DNA from: Zygnema cylindricum
Taxonomy: Eukaryota; Streptophyta; Zygnematophyceae; Zygnematales; Zygnemataceae
Reading direction: 5' to 3'
DNA length: 64,000 nucleotides
NCBI GenBank assembly: GCA_037447655.1
Contig: JBBHKE010002628.1
Coordinates: 81,281 to 145,280, forward strand
Both the position numbers and the translations under genes were made by a program. Below are positions 10,201-20,956 of the stretch, one piece after another. The number at the start of each line of letters is the position of its first letter. Positions within the stretch are counted from its first letter, which is position 1. The notes beneath the pieces were generated by a model. It ran no database searches and was not told where the DNA came from. It was given only the letters and a program-made list of their open reading frames with translations.

Positions 10201-13200
10201 TTGAATACAAAAAATGAGTTAGAGTAAATTCTTGTTTGAGTTAAACCATAAACAGAAATTATTGTTAGCAAAAACTGTTGATTCTCGCATACGAAGTGTG
10301 GGCTTATGTCTCCATAGAGTCCACTCCAGGTCACTCTCTTTAAAGTGAAATATGTGCCTCTAGTTCGTAATGTCAGTCTGTCCTACACTATTCGAAAACC
10401 GAGAGACATAACGAAACTGGAGTAACCCTTCCTCTCTCCCAAGGTGAGGAGAGACGGCAAAGATGAAGGAGCACAAGATGGGTAGCACAGGAGAGGGGAG
10501 CACAGAGCCTTAGGGGTGCAAGGATAGAGCGAGACTGACTTGCTGTTCATGTAGTCCTGGGCTATGAGGCGCACAATCTGCATGTTGCAAGGCCAGTCCT
10601 TGGCCAGACTGCACCCCCCCCAGAGGTGTGGACTTGTGTGAGGGAGAGGGAGAGGGAGAGGGAGAGGGAGAGGGAGAGGGGGGGGGGGGGGGGGGGAGGG
10701 AGGGAGGGCGAGAGGGCGGGGGGGAGGGAGGGAGGGACGGAAGGGAAGAGAGGGGAGGAAGAGTAGCCAAGGAGAGAGAAAGAGAGAGGGGAGCGGGAAG
10801 AGGGGAGAGGGGAGAGGGGAGAGGCGAGAGGAGAGGGAAGAGGAGAGAGGAGAGGGGAGAGGGAGAGAAAAAGGGAGAGGGAGAGGGAAAAGAGAGAGAG
10901 GGAGAGAGAGAGTGAGGGAAGAAGAGGGGGGGAGAGAGAAAGGGAGAGGGAGAGGGAAAAAAGAGAGGGAGAGAGAGAAGAGATATAGGGAGAGAGAGAG
11001 AGAGAGGGAGAGGGCGAGAGAAAGAGAGAGGAAATCTCACTCTTCCGGTGAGCTGTTCTGCCTGTACCCCTCCAGCTGGCATATGTACACCGGCTTCATC
11101 TGCCGCTGCCCAGCCAAAACACCCTGTCACGTCCCACCCGCCCCCCTCAGCCCCCTCTTGCCCACTGCATTTAGCGTGGACTCCCTTCATCGCACACCGG
11201 GCCCCTCTTTACCCCCCACAGATCCACATTCTTAATCCAAAACGTCCCCGGGGCTATCTGCCCTCCCTTCAACCCCCACATCGGCTCATTTGACATCTTC
11301 CACTCAGTCTCCCTCCCTCCCTCCCTCCCTCCCTCCCTCCCTCCCCTCCCTCCCCCACCTTCCAGGCCTCCCTTCCCAATCCCCACCTCCCTCTCCCCTT
11401 TCCATCCAGGCCTCACCTCCCACAATTTTGTGTATCGAGGCTGGTGCGGTCCTGACCCCTGCGCCTGACTCCCTCCTCCCACTCCTCCCCACTCCTCACT
11501 CCTCCCCCTCCCACCCCTCCTCCCACCCCTCCTCCCACCCCTCCTTGTTGCATAGGAGGGGTAGCCATTTGGGGAGTTCCCCCCCCCCATGGACTGGGAG
11601 GAGGTAGGAAGGAACCCGGGGGTAGGCATCATTCCGGAGCTACTTCCAGGCAACCCTCCCCCTCCCCCTATCCCTACCCCTCCCACTCCCCCCACTACCA
11701 TCCCCTCCTGGTTGCCCATCACATTCACATTTTGGCCCATACCCATGTTACTGTTGCCTCCTTTCCCTACTCCTACCCCCCCTACTCCTCCTACCCCCTC
11801 CTACTCCTATCCCTCCTCCTACCCCCACCACTCATGCTCATATTGAAGCTCCCGGAGGTGGAGAGAGGCCCCCCCCTGGCCCATATTCTGGACCATATTC
11901 ACTCCCTGGGGAGGGAGAGAGCCTCCCATCCCTCCCCCCCCTCCGGCTCTTAGAAGCTGATTGGACTGAAGGGGTACCCCCGAGGGAACCATAGTCGGGA
12001 CCACTCCCCCAACTCCCATCCCTCCTACCCCTCCTCCTACTCCTCCTACCCCTCCTACCCCTCCAACTCCTCCTACCCCTCCTACCCCTCCAACCCCTCC
12101 TACCCCTCCAACCCCTCCTACCCCTCCTACTCCTACTCCTACTCCTCCTACTCCTACTCCTCCTACTCCTCCTACTCCTCCTACTCCTCCTACTCCTCCT
12201 ACTCCTCCTACTCCTCCTACTCCTCCTACTCCTCCTACTCCTCCTACTCCTACTCCTCCTACTCCTACTCCTACTCCTATCCCCTCCTCCTACCCCTGGT
12301 CCCATAGATACAGCTGTCTGGTTGGGACCCATGCCAAGGGGGACCATGGGACTCAATCCCACTCCTCCTCCCACTCCTCCTCCCCTCCTCCTCCCCCTAC
12401 TCCCACTCCTCCTACTCCTCCTCCCCCTACTCCCCCCCATTCCTACCATCCCTACCCCTCCTCCTACTTGGCCCACCACCGGACCCCCCTATGGCTCCCA
12501 TGTTTCCAATAACGGTTATGCCTCCTCCTACTCCTCCCACTCCTCCTCCTACTCCTCCTCCTACCCCCTCCTATGGCTTGGACATTCCCCACTCTTCCTA
12601 ACTGCGGCACCCCGCCTCCTCCCATCCCTCCTCCTGCCATTCCTCCTCCCATCCCATCCCTCCTGCCATTCATCCTCCTCCCATCCCTCCTCCTGCCATT
12701 CCTCCTCCTCCCATTCCTCCTCCTCCCATCCTTCCTCCTCCCATCCCTCCCATTGGAACCGGAATCTGAGTAGGCATTCCCCCTACGCCCCCTCCTGATG
12801 GGCCTCCTACTAGCCCCCCTCCTACCCCTCCTACCCCTCCTCCTCCTCCTCCTACACCTCCCATGGCTGCCATGGATGCGGAAACGGGGAGAGGGAGGGA
12901 GACGGGATTGGATTCTGTCTGAGGCATAATGCCTCGAGAGAGGGGGAGAGGGACAGGGACGGAGGAGGGAGGGGGGCCTCTCATGGGGACCTTCAGAGGG
13001 ACAGCAGGGGAGGTGCCCGCATTCACATTGAGAGGGGGAGAGATGTGGGGAGCCTCCTGGGAAAAAGGAGGGGGGAGGGAGAAGAAGAAGAAAGGGGGAA
13101 GAGGAAAGGGTGAGCGTGTGTGAAAAGGGGGGTGTATGTGTCTGCAGGTGGGTGGGAGGGGAGAGGGAGAGGGGATGGAGAGGGCGAGGGAGAGGGGGAG

Positions 13201-16200
13201 AGGAAGAGGGGGAGAGAATGGGAAGGAGAGGAGAGAGGGAAAGGGAGAGAGAGAGAGCATCCTGAGTTGGGAAGCCAGCCACAGACCATGAGCACCGCAA
13301 CACAAAAACTCAACAGAATGACAGGGACCATTCACAGAGGATAATGAGGGTTTTTCCCATGTTTTTCTATGGTTTTGAGGGTTTAATTCATGTTTTTCTA
13401 AGGATTTGAGGGTTTTTTCATGTTTTTTTATGGTTTATAAGGGTTACACAAGGTATTAAAAGGGTTGTTTTGGGGTTTTGAGCTTACTTTCTTTGCTGTT
13501 TGCGTAGTTGGTCGTACACCTGTAGCCCCCACCATACCCTTTGGGCCCATCAAAAACTATTACTTATATACTAATAACTATACAAACAGTTAAAATGTAC
13601 CACAACTTTGGTACAAAAGCAATAGAAAAGAGAAAAAGGCCGGCACCGCAGAACGAGGACAAAAAAAGAAGCGCAAATTTCCCAAGATGGAAATCTCGGG
13701 AAATGCAATAATGAGAAGAGTCTTCTGCTATTTGAAATGCTTGGAAAAGTTCAAAGTTGTTCCTTTTTTTCCTTTGAGAATTATATTTCCCCGATTTGAT
13801 GTGTCGTGAAATTAAGATTTTCAAATGCAAATCATTGACTAATCCTTGATTCCGCTTGTAGACGTAAAGCTATAGAAACCTTAACAATACACGGTTACAT
13901 AGTGATATATAGTTACATAGTTTGAAAAACGATATTGGCAAGTCGTTTGCACCATATGTTTAATATGCAAAAGCAATTGGAAATGCTATATATTGTGGCC
14001 CAGTACTATACAAGTCCATATGTTAAAAAAGTGGCATGCATATACAGACGAACCCTGCCTGATGTTCACCCTGCCTGTTATTTTCCTTACATTTTGAATC
14101 TTCGTCACTAGAAAACATTGTACTTTCATAGAACGCAGTTGTTTGACCCCCAAAAACCGAATTGCATACCCTCTTCCTCCCCTGAATCTTTTTTTCTAAA
14201 CATCTACAATGTTATGCAACGCAGTGAATCTTAGAACAACATTTTGTCAAAACAAAGAAAAAATTGAAATTTTCACAACTGCAGACAGAGCTGAGTGTTT
14301 GAACGGTAAATGCGAGAAAGTCTGTTTTTGATAGTGAGACGCGTCGATCCTTCGTCTCATGTGCAGGAAAATGTGCTTGCTGTCTTTTCCTATTAAGCTT
14401 CCTGAGGGCAGTTCACCGGTTGAACTATTTTGTGTGTTTTTTGAAAATGTTAATACTTCATGTGTTTTTCGATCTGTGCTGCCCTGACTCACCAATTTGA
14501 AACTGAAAGCCTCATGCTACCAAGCTTACCCAGAATCTGACAGAGTTACTACACTATTGAAGTTTTACTCTCGTTTCGAGGGTAAATCATACAATTTGTA
14601 TAGTTACTTGAGTAATCGTACATAAAGTTTACTCATAAAACCGTAAGATTCACCCTCGACCTAAGCGTAAATTTCATTCGTGCAATTACCCTATGACATT
14701 CCCAGTTCGATTAATGAAAAAAAAAACATTACCGTTAAACACGGGCCTTATCCCTGACGATTAACGGAAAAACAAAACCACCGTTAAAAAAGCGACCTTT
14801 TCCCCTAACGATTAATGGGAAAAAAAAAACATTACCGTTAAACATCGGCCTTATCCCCTGATGAGCCCCTGGCGGCAGGCCCATGCCAGCCATGGCTGCT
14901 CCCGTCGCTGCCATTGCCTGAGCTGGAGCCAGCTGTCCTCCTCCGGAGTGCTCGAGCTTGACACGTGGCAGCTCTTTCGTCTGATGCAGAGCAGCTCTCG
15001 CGGCCAGAAACCCATCTGAGAGGAGGACCAGATGCTGGGGGGAGACTTTCCCGGCCTCCACTTGTGGGGGTTCTGTTCCTCTCACCGGTCTCTTGGCCTG
15101 GAACGAGGAGGAGGAGGAGGAGGAGGAGGAAGTGGTGAAGAGGGAGGGGAAAGAGGAGAAGGGGAGGGGGAGGAGAGGAGCAGGAAGAATCCGTCAGTCT
15201 CCCTGGTTAAAAGCCACTTCAGAGCAAAAAATATAAACAATAGATTTTTTATCCCTTTTGTCTTTCCAACTTTTTGCAAAAAATAGTATTCTTCTAAAAA
15301 TTAGGATTTTTTTGGACATTAGGGTTTTTCTGGACTTACCTGAAAGGAACCCCTTTTCCTTCCTCCATTTTTTTTGGACCTTAACCCTCCCTCTCCCTCC
15401 TCCTCCTCCTCCTCCTCCCCCAGTTCTCCCCCCCCCTCTTCACTCTCACCGTATTGTAGAGGATCCTGAGGGGCTGCAGTTGGCGCGGAGAGATGACCGA
15501 GAGAGAAACCCCACACTGCCATCCCAAAATTGCAACCATCCTAAGCAAACTCACTCTTCCTCCCTCCCTCCCTTGTTCCTCTTCCATCTCTCTAACACTT
15601 TCCTCTTCCTCTCCCCCATCCCCCTCCCACCCTCTTTCCCTCGAGAAAGCAGCACGAGCAAACCTCCTCTCTCCCTCGACTCCCTCTCCCGTTCCGTTGG
15701 AAGCTCCCTCTGTGTAAATCTGGTTAACAATATTGGACCGTAAACTACCTTTAAACCTCCGAATACATCCATATTACACTGCTTTTCTACTTTTTTCTCA
15801 CCGACGGACCTCTCATCCTTCTACCCGGAAACAAAGAAAAGGAGAGGTCCACAGACCTGGGAATAGGAAAAAAAAGATAAACTAAAACTCATCCCCGAAA
15901 ACCTGTAACACCGGACCTCTAATCCTCCTACCAGAAAAAAAAGAAAAGGAGAGGTCCACCGACCTGGGAATAGGATTGGGCCACCTGTGTGGCATCAGCC
16001 AGCAAATAGGCGAGATCCTCTCTCTCTCCAAGAGAGGTAGTGGTGGTGGGGAGCTGAGAGGGGACAGGGGGCTGAGGGACAGGCTTGGCGATTCTTTGGG
16101 GAGGAGAAGTAGCGACCAGAAGGACATGTTTCTGTCTCTCACTCCCCTGAGAGGGAGGGAGTAGGTTGGGGCGAGGACAACACATCTGGCGAAGGAGTAA

Positions 16201-19200
16201 AATCCCAACATAGGAGAGGCATGTCAGTTTCTTGAAGGAGAGAGAGGGTTTTTAAAATGGAGGGCTTTTCGTTCCTTTGAACCAGTTTTAGAACCTGAAG
16301 GAGGAGATGGGGACACATAGGTAACATAATGGCTTTAGAGTTTGCTTAGAGGATGAGGAGAGGGGAGAGAGAGAGAGCCTCTGAGCAGCTTGAAATCCCG
16401 AAGGAATAAATGAACAGAGAGGACTGGGAAAAGAGAGAGAGAAGAAGAACAAGGCAGTAAATCAGTAACAAGTCATGTAGATGCTAAAAGAGATTTTTAA
16501 GAATCCAAAGAGGAGAGAAAACTTCAGAGAGACTTGCGGGTGAAAAAATCAGACAAAATTTCAGGCACGAGTTCCATTCAAAGCCCTTATCTAACCAATC
16601 AACTTAAGAGCTTAATAGCTTGTCTTATAAGAATATTTTCCAGGTAGTTCAATCCTCAAACCCAAAGTTTACACCTATGTATCCATAAATTCTGTGGTAA
16701 CTCACACGTAAGTCAGGTAGAATTCTTATGTCAAGGCTTTTTCCGGATGTCATAACTCATGGGGAAACATTCTGATCCCTTGCTTCATTCATTCTATTGA
16801 CCATGCAACACTTTGCTCTTTTCTTTTTGGCAATTGCACAAATATTTCCAGAAGAAAACATAAAAATCTATGCTAAGAATCATATGCGGCCAATGGAAGA
16901 ACAAGACACAATATTTACCATCATTTGTGTACCCATCCTTTGTATAGACCATAGATCAAAAGTAACACATGATACACTGCATTAAGGCATAGTGCCCTAA
17001 AAGTCCTAGCACCCTATGCCTACTTTACACCTTTTGCAAGTACAATATGGCGCAAAATGTGGTACTTTTGATCTATGGTATGAACAAAGGTTGTTGATGG
17101 TTTTCCACAGCAAATTAGGTGAATTTGTTTTTCAAACAATGTGTGGAAGCACTAGATCGGGAACATTGTACCGATGTCTGCTGTGAAGTACTTACACAAT
17201 CATAAACCTATCAGCAAAGCCACACTTATGTTGGCCAACAATGTAGTTTAATTAAGAAATATACGTATCAACCCAAACAACTCTCAAGTAGGGTGATTTT
17301 AATTTCCAGGTGGGATCTCGATAACAATGTCAAGACTCAGCACCACATTATCTTTTTGGATTGAGTAACTGTGCTTTTGGAAGTTCCTTCATAACCTTCA
17401 TTCCCTCACAACACCACTCACGGTAATTAGTGGGGATTTTGATTGGAAGTTTTACTTTGTGATTACATTACCACTCCACACCATTTCATGTGTGAAGTTC
17501 TCAGATCTAAGTGTAGTTTACACTAACTCACGTGTTGTACTGAACGCAGCTTCTTGATATCGCCAATTCAATGATAATGCAGCCAGGCTTATACCCTCTC
17601 CCTGTGTCTACAGTTCTCCCGCCCTCATTTCGAAATCCACTTACTTTACTTAGATTGGACAAAATCAAAGTGCATGAAGAATAAGCGTAGATTAAATTGT
17701 TATTTTCGTATAGGACCAAAAATATATTTTATTCAGCCGTTTGCAGTCCAACAATATCATGTGCCACCGTTCAAAAATGGGCATATACAGTCCATATGAA
17801 TCAAGACTAATACTGGTATTGTTTATAACAAATGGTCGCTTACACAAACATGATCCACATAATTTTCCGTATACAGTGCACAAAACCCAATAGGATGTAG
17901 AAAAACCCACCAAAAGGGCCTCCGCTAAGGCCTCGGCAATGGCGACCTCTCCACATCCTCCTCCAGAAAATTCAATGGAGTTTAACCAATTCATGAAAAG
18001 TTCCTTATCATCCGTCCAGGGACTTTGTATTAAAATGCTTTCTGTTCCCAATACCGCCTAAATATAAAATGATTTTTCACACGTGCTTCTGTTCCCCTAC
18101 TAGACAGAACTGAAATTAATAAAATTCTCATGGACCAACAGCAGATCACAAAAGGTTAGCAATCCACACTAATTCCAGAATGATGCGGCATTCAGAATGA
18201 ATAGGCTCACCTGAATAGGGATTGGGAGAGTTGAAAACTATAAGCGCCAATTCCCAAGGAGGTACACTAAGCTTCTGAAAGCGACCCGAGTGGTGGTGAG
18301 GGGGGGAAGGGAGGGTGGGTGGAGAGGGTAGAGGGGGAGGGGGGGGGGGAGGGAGTGGTTGGGGGTGGAAGGAGTGGTGGAGGGTGGGGAGTGGTGGTGG
18401 TGGAGGAATTTTCAAGGTTTTTTAGAGTGATTTGTGGAAGTTAAGATTTCTTTTCGTCAGCAGTGGAAGATTAAAGGCAAGGAAGATTGACGTTAAGGAA
18501 AATCAAAGTTACAAAAAATTAAAGTTAAGGAGAAATGAAGTTAAGGAAAAATGAAGTTGAGGAAAAATGAAGTTGAGGAAAATTAAAATGAAGGAAAATT
18601 AAAATTAAGAATACTGAAAGATATGGAAAGAAATCACAATTGCCGGCTGCAACTAACAGAAGTGCAGAATTTCATCGAAACGTGAGAAGATTGAATCCAT
18701 TTTCTTCGCACTCTCCAAATATCCCAGTTATTCAGCGTTTTCTAGGGTCTTTAAACCCTAAAACACCATAAAAACTCCAAATAACCCTACAAACCCTAAA
18801 AAACCTAACAACCCTAAGAAAAACTAAAAAAACATAAGAACCCTTAAAAACCTCAAAATAACCCTAGAAATCCATTGCCAGAGGTGGACGCATCAGCCAA
18901 ACGAGCCAAAATATCGATAAGGCAAACAAAAGGGGAACTCACTTGGCCACTGCTGTCAATGCCACAGAAAGACCTGGAATAAGAATGCCATACATTAAAA
19001 AATGTCAGTAAACAAAATACAAACTTTACGGGCAATACAAATGACTGTTTCCTTCAGTCAGATTTTCTTTTCAAGGTTTTGAAACAGACGAAAAAGCTGT
19101 TACGATAAACTAAGTTTCATCCACATATGGAAAATTACGAATCAAATGAAGATAAAACCATGTTGGAACCTTAACATTTGCTCACCTAACTATCTTGTCT

Positions 19201-19286
19201 ATGTATTCTTTCCATAGCGTAGGCCAAGAAGGAGCCAGACCACAGGTTCCTTCCACTAATAGCACCAATTGCCTTGGGGCAGCCAT
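7236..19286 (-). CDS. MED25: Mediator complex subunit 25 (PFT1/MED25-like), multi-exon
   Basis: Mediator bridges DNA-bound activators and RNA polymerase II; MED25 is its activator-docking subunit (PFT1 in plants). Exons, in minus-strand order: 19286-19186, 18973-18943, 18274-18211, 18041-17911, 16185-15964, 15515-15450, 15097-14836, a linker block 13056 to about 11560, 11257-11213, 11123-11041, 10608-10540, 9547-9464, 9037-8948 and 7409-7236. Except at three junctions they join in frame at GT-AG sites. The chosen start (MAAPRQLVLLVEGTCGLAP) matches the N-terminus of the family, and the stop at 7236-7238 follows a normal family C-terminus. Unresolved points: the linker (frame slips), the phase from exon 7 into the linker, and a one-base mismatch between the exons at 10540 and 9547. 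Confidence 0.9.
7410..8947 (-). repeat. last MED25 intron: purine block switching to pyrimidine block
   Basis: On the plus strand 7410-7670 is almost pure (GGGAG/GGAAG)n and 7671-8946 is almost pure (TCTCCC/TTTCC)n with degenerate units of 20-30 bp such as CTCTCCCAAACTTTCCT. Long open frames on either strand here are composition artefacts. The same intron system continues with GA-rich blocks at 9044-9420 and 10630-11030. Confidence 0.9.
9044..9420. repeat. (GGGAGA)n tract in MED25 intron
   Basis: Dense GAGAGGGAGAGG repeats, including a duplicated block with GGGAAGCGAAGGGAGAAGGC at about 9096 and 9208, showing segmental duplication within the tract. Confidence 0.9.
10636..11030. repeat. (GGGAGA)n / G-run tract in MED25 intron
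   Basis: Starts with about eight GGGAGA units, passes through a G17-like run (about 10680-10696) and continues as mixed GGGAGAG/GAGAGA repeats to the donor of the 11041 exon. Confidence 0.9.
11308..11345. repeat. (CCCT)n microsatellite
   Basis: About nine uninterrupted CCCT units on the plus strand inside the presumed intron between the linker and the 11257 exon. Confidence 0.85.
11560..13056 (-). other. MED25: MED25 Gly/Met/Pro-rich linker block with frame slips
   Basis: Minus-strand coding starts after the AG at 13057 (EAPHISPPLNVNAGTSPAV) and runs into Gly-Met repeats (GGGMGGGG type). Protein-like pieces then continue but in different frames: PQLGRVGNVQAIGGG, LSPMVPLGMGPNQTAVSMGP, VPTMVPSGVPLQSNQLL, PQGVNMVQNMGQGG, STSGSFNMSMSGGG, MGQNVNVMGNQEG, SSSGMMPTPGFLP and TPQMATPPMQQGG. 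Plant MED25 has a similar low-complexity linker with an MMPTPG motif. Two of the frame changes fall on long G runs (C runs on the plus strand, about 11868 and 11580). Whether introns also lie in this block cannot be decided by eye. Confidence 0.75.
12015..12290. repeat. (CCTCCTACT)n / (CCTACT)n repeat in MED25 linker
   Basis: Plus-strand units CCTCCTACC and CCTCCTACT alternate for about 275 bp. On the coding (minus) strand one frame reads Gly-Val-Gly-Gly, consistent with an expanded Gly-rich segment of the linker; the other frames read Arg-Ser-Arg and Glu-Glu-stop patterns. Confidence 0.85.
13345..13480. repeat. degenerate telomere-like repeat in MED25 intron 7
   Basis: Units such as GAGGGTTTTTCCCATG, GAGGGTTTAATTCATG and GAGGGTTTTTTCATG recur about every 45 bp and carry GGGTTT cores that resemble the plant telomere unit TTTAGGG. 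They are too diverged to be a true telomere array. A complementary stretch is at 18735-18870. Confidence 0.5.
14709..14864 (-). repeat. three tandem ~50-bp repeats overlapping the 3' end of MED25 exon 7
   Basis: Copies at about 14709-14757, 14759-14808 and 14810-14864 share GATTAAYG, an A-run, CCGTTAAA and CCTTWTCCC. On the coding strand the copy at 14810-14864 holds the exon 7 end and its donor (TTTAACG|GTAATG). The outermost copy repeats that exon-donor sequence almost exactly (TTTAACGGTAATG), and the middle copy keeps a diverged TTTAACGGTGG. Confidence 0.8.
15798..15974 (-). repeat. duplicated ~70-bp segment spanning MED25 exon 5 donor site
   Basis: Bases 15907-15974 contain the exon 5 end and donor on the coding strand (TCCTATTCCCAG|GTCGGTGG). 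Bases 15798-15868 carry a close copy (TCCTATTCCCAGGTCTGTGG followed by the same ACCTCTCCTTTTCTTT) about 106 bp further into the intron. Confidence 0.85.
16949..17078. mobile_element. short inverted-repeat element, CATAG-end family relative (130 bp)
   Basis: Ends are CCATAGATCAAAAGTA and its exact reverse complement TACTTTTGATCTATGG, with a 98-bp body. The ends differ by only a few bases from those of the CATAGTTCAAAAGTAGG family at 20957-23079, so this is probably a shorter relative. It sits in the MED25 intron between exons 4 and 5. No clear target-site duplication was seen. Confidence 0.7.
18735..18870. repeat. degenerate telomere-like (AACCCTAA) stretch in MED25 intron 2
   Basis: ACCCTA cores recur (TAAACCCTAAAAC, AACCCTACAAACCCTAAA, CAACCCTAAG, AACCCTTAAA, AACCCTAGA). 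The phase is irregular and mismatched, so it is an interstitial or coincidental telomere-like sequence. Confidence 0.5.
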
Positions 19287-19842
19287 CGTAATGAGCTGGA
19301 AATCCGGCTACAAGCGCCGTTGTGGCTGTGGCTCGCCGACGGAAAGACGAAGCCTGGGGAAAAAGAAAACGGGTAGAGCCATGAAGAGATGGAGACATGA
19401 AGCATAGAGAAAGTCAACACGCGATACGGGCGAAGCGGATAAGCCGCACCCCTATTGATGTTGATCAGCGAGGTACAGTACAATACAGTACAGTACAATA
19501 TTCTACAGTACTGTACAGTACACCGTGAATCGTTATTAGCGTATAGAAATTATTAGTGTATATAATGAATTAGTGTCATTTACGCTAATTTGTGTATCAA
19601 TACCATTTTCAAAAAAATGTTTTATTGTAATTTCTCCATAACGCTGATTTGGGTATACATGATCCGCCGTCGTAGCATATACGGTAAAATAGGTAGAAGT
19701 ACAAAATTTGACAATCCGTACGACGTGGCGTCCTTCCACTGTACAAAATCCATAATTCTATTTTGGGTTTGCGAATATACAATCATTACACCGTGCATAA
19801 TTATACACTAAAATAGGTACGAGTAAAAACCGTCGAAATGTA
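19287..19842. promoter_or_regulatory. upstream region of MED25 with TACAG repeat and diverged MITE end
   Basis: This interval between the MED25 start and the gap should hold the MED25 promoter and 5' leader; no core element can be assigned by eye. It includes a (TACAG/TACAA)n stretch at 19475-19520 and, from about 19521, a CACCGTGAATCGTTATTAG end of the CACCGCG MITE family whose other end is not evident. Confidence 0.4.
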
Positions 19843-19852
19843 NNNNNNNNNN
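19843..19852. other. 10-N assembly gap
   Basis: Ten N. The size is probably a placeholder, so distance and orientation across this point may be wrong. Confidence 1.
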
Positions 19853-20690
19853 CGCGGTTGTGGGTACGCTACGACGCAGGTCTGTTTGATAGAGGCAAAC
19901 AGCGTAAGTTTCGACCTTCGCTGGACGCGTCCATTGAGTGGGAGCGTCAGTGCTGTGATATTTCGGACTTAGACGGTATTTGCCACCAGAAGCTAGCGGC
20001 ATGGAGGAGGCGGAAGAGGAGGGGAGTCAGGCCGGCGTTTACAGCGCAGGAGGGGTTTACGGCTGTCGCAGGATTAGGGTTAAAAAAATTTGCGGTTTCG
20101 GAATTTAAGGTTTGATTGAGAGCTGCATGGTTCCAAAGGTTTGAGATTTGGAGATATTGGGGTTGGGGAGGAGGGAGAGAGCGGAAGAGTGCGAGGTAGT
20201 CGGCTACTTCGCAGCAGTGACATCTGTGGTGGACGCGACATTTGCGGCCGGACTGAGGGGAGGAGAAGGCGGAGGAGGTACGGCGATCGAAGACCACCGT
20301 TTATGGCAGATTCAGGCTTTATAGTGTCGTGACTGCGAGGGTGAGTTACCTGCGCAGGTCGCTTCCAGCTTTGAATGCGACAAACGGAGATAGTTTGTCT
20401 GGACGCAGCATCGCATGGGTGTTGGCGCAGATGCTCCGTGCAAGCGTGCGACGGAGAGATCCTACGCTACGCTGTTGGACGGAACAACGACAACAGTCCC
20501 TTGGAGCACTATCCAACCGATGGTAGACGCGCCGCGTGTAGATGCCTAGGGGTATAGAATCAATCGGGCAGTGTTGAAACTTGAAAGTTTTGGAAAAGTG
20601 AAAACGAAAGAGTTAGGGTATGTCTCCGTGTACTCGTACCTTAACGAACTTACTTTGTATGTTACTGCAGATTTTACGCACACAGTTTTC
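19853..20690 (+). other. GC-richer unassigned region after the gap
   Basis: Base composition is more GC-rich than the surroundings and overlapping open frames exist, including one from ATG at about 20001 that begins MEEAEEEGSQAGVYSAGG, but no domain or convincing splice structure could be followed. It could be the first exon and promoter of an unrecognised gene, or of the gene starting at 23.6 kb. Confidence 0.25.
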
Positions 20691-20860
20691 GAGTGTCTCA
20701 ATGTGTTACAAACGAAATTGTTACTTAACGGTGTGACTACTGTATACGCTGACAATGCCCGTGACGGCTGTCAGCGTCTACAATCTGTGATGACGCACGC
20801 TGTTTTTTGTAGCTGCTTGTGACGTCGCATGTCTTACCGTGACAATATAGAGGTACCGCC
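20690..20860 (+). repeat. dispersed repeat shared with the window's right end
   Basis: GACAATGCCCGTGACGG, TCTACAATCTGT and GACGTCGCATGTC here match, in reverse complement and in the same order, the sequence at about 63110-63345 (which also has the AACGAAATTGT segment). This indicates a dispersed repeat of at least 170 bp in opposite orientations. Confidence 0.65.
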
Positions 20861-20956
20861 TTCCAGCCACCGCCGTTCCACGGCTAGAGGAATATGCGCT
20901 TTGCCTTTGCGTCGCCTGTACGGTCGACGTGGAATGTGGCATCGGAATCTTCAGAC

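Larger units (their letters stand above)
7236..11257 (-). other. MED25: MED25 C-terminal exons: activator-interacting domain (ACID)
   Basis: Six exons encode the beta-barrel domain that binds transcription activators. Readable landmarks: FWIKNVDLWG (11257-11213), GQRQMKPVYICQLEGYRQNS (11123-11041), DWPCNMQIVRLIAQDYMNSK (10608-10540), DFQGKAELLVFRLL (9547-9464), IKLPSHTLLLASV and RLIGMLFPK (9037-8948), and DMVVLAPTTQQNPQ up to the stop (7409-7236). These line up with the plant family motifs GQRQ, LEGYR, MQIVRLISQDHMNNK, GKAELL, QLPSQTLLLSVSD, CRLIGMLFPGDMVVF. All splice sites are GT-AG; the 10540/9547 junction needs one extra base. Confidence 0.9.
14836..19286 (-). other. MED25: MED25 exons 1-7: von Willebrand A domain
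   Basis: These seven exons give the N-terminal vWA-type fold by which MED25 attaches to Mediator. Landmarks are VEGTCGLAPSWPTLWKEYID (exon 1), SFCGIDSSGQ (exon 2), LALIVFNSPNPYS (exon 3), NWLNSIEFSGGGCGEVAIAE (exon 4), RQKHVLLVATSPP (exon 5), VSLSVISPRQLQPLRILYNT (exon 6) and HLVLLSDGFLAARAAL (exon 7). They correspond in order to the plant MED25 segments that include WLSAIPFMGGGFGDAAIAEG and VSLSVISPKQLPKL. Exon 4 uses the second of two nearby AG acceptors (18042); the first would break the frame. Confidence 0.9.

Noticed and set aside
11838-12479. Arg-Ser repeat protein (SR-like) on the minus strand
   Set aside because: It is an out-of-frame reading of the MED25 linker repeat; the protein-like pieces around it lie in other frames and match MED25.
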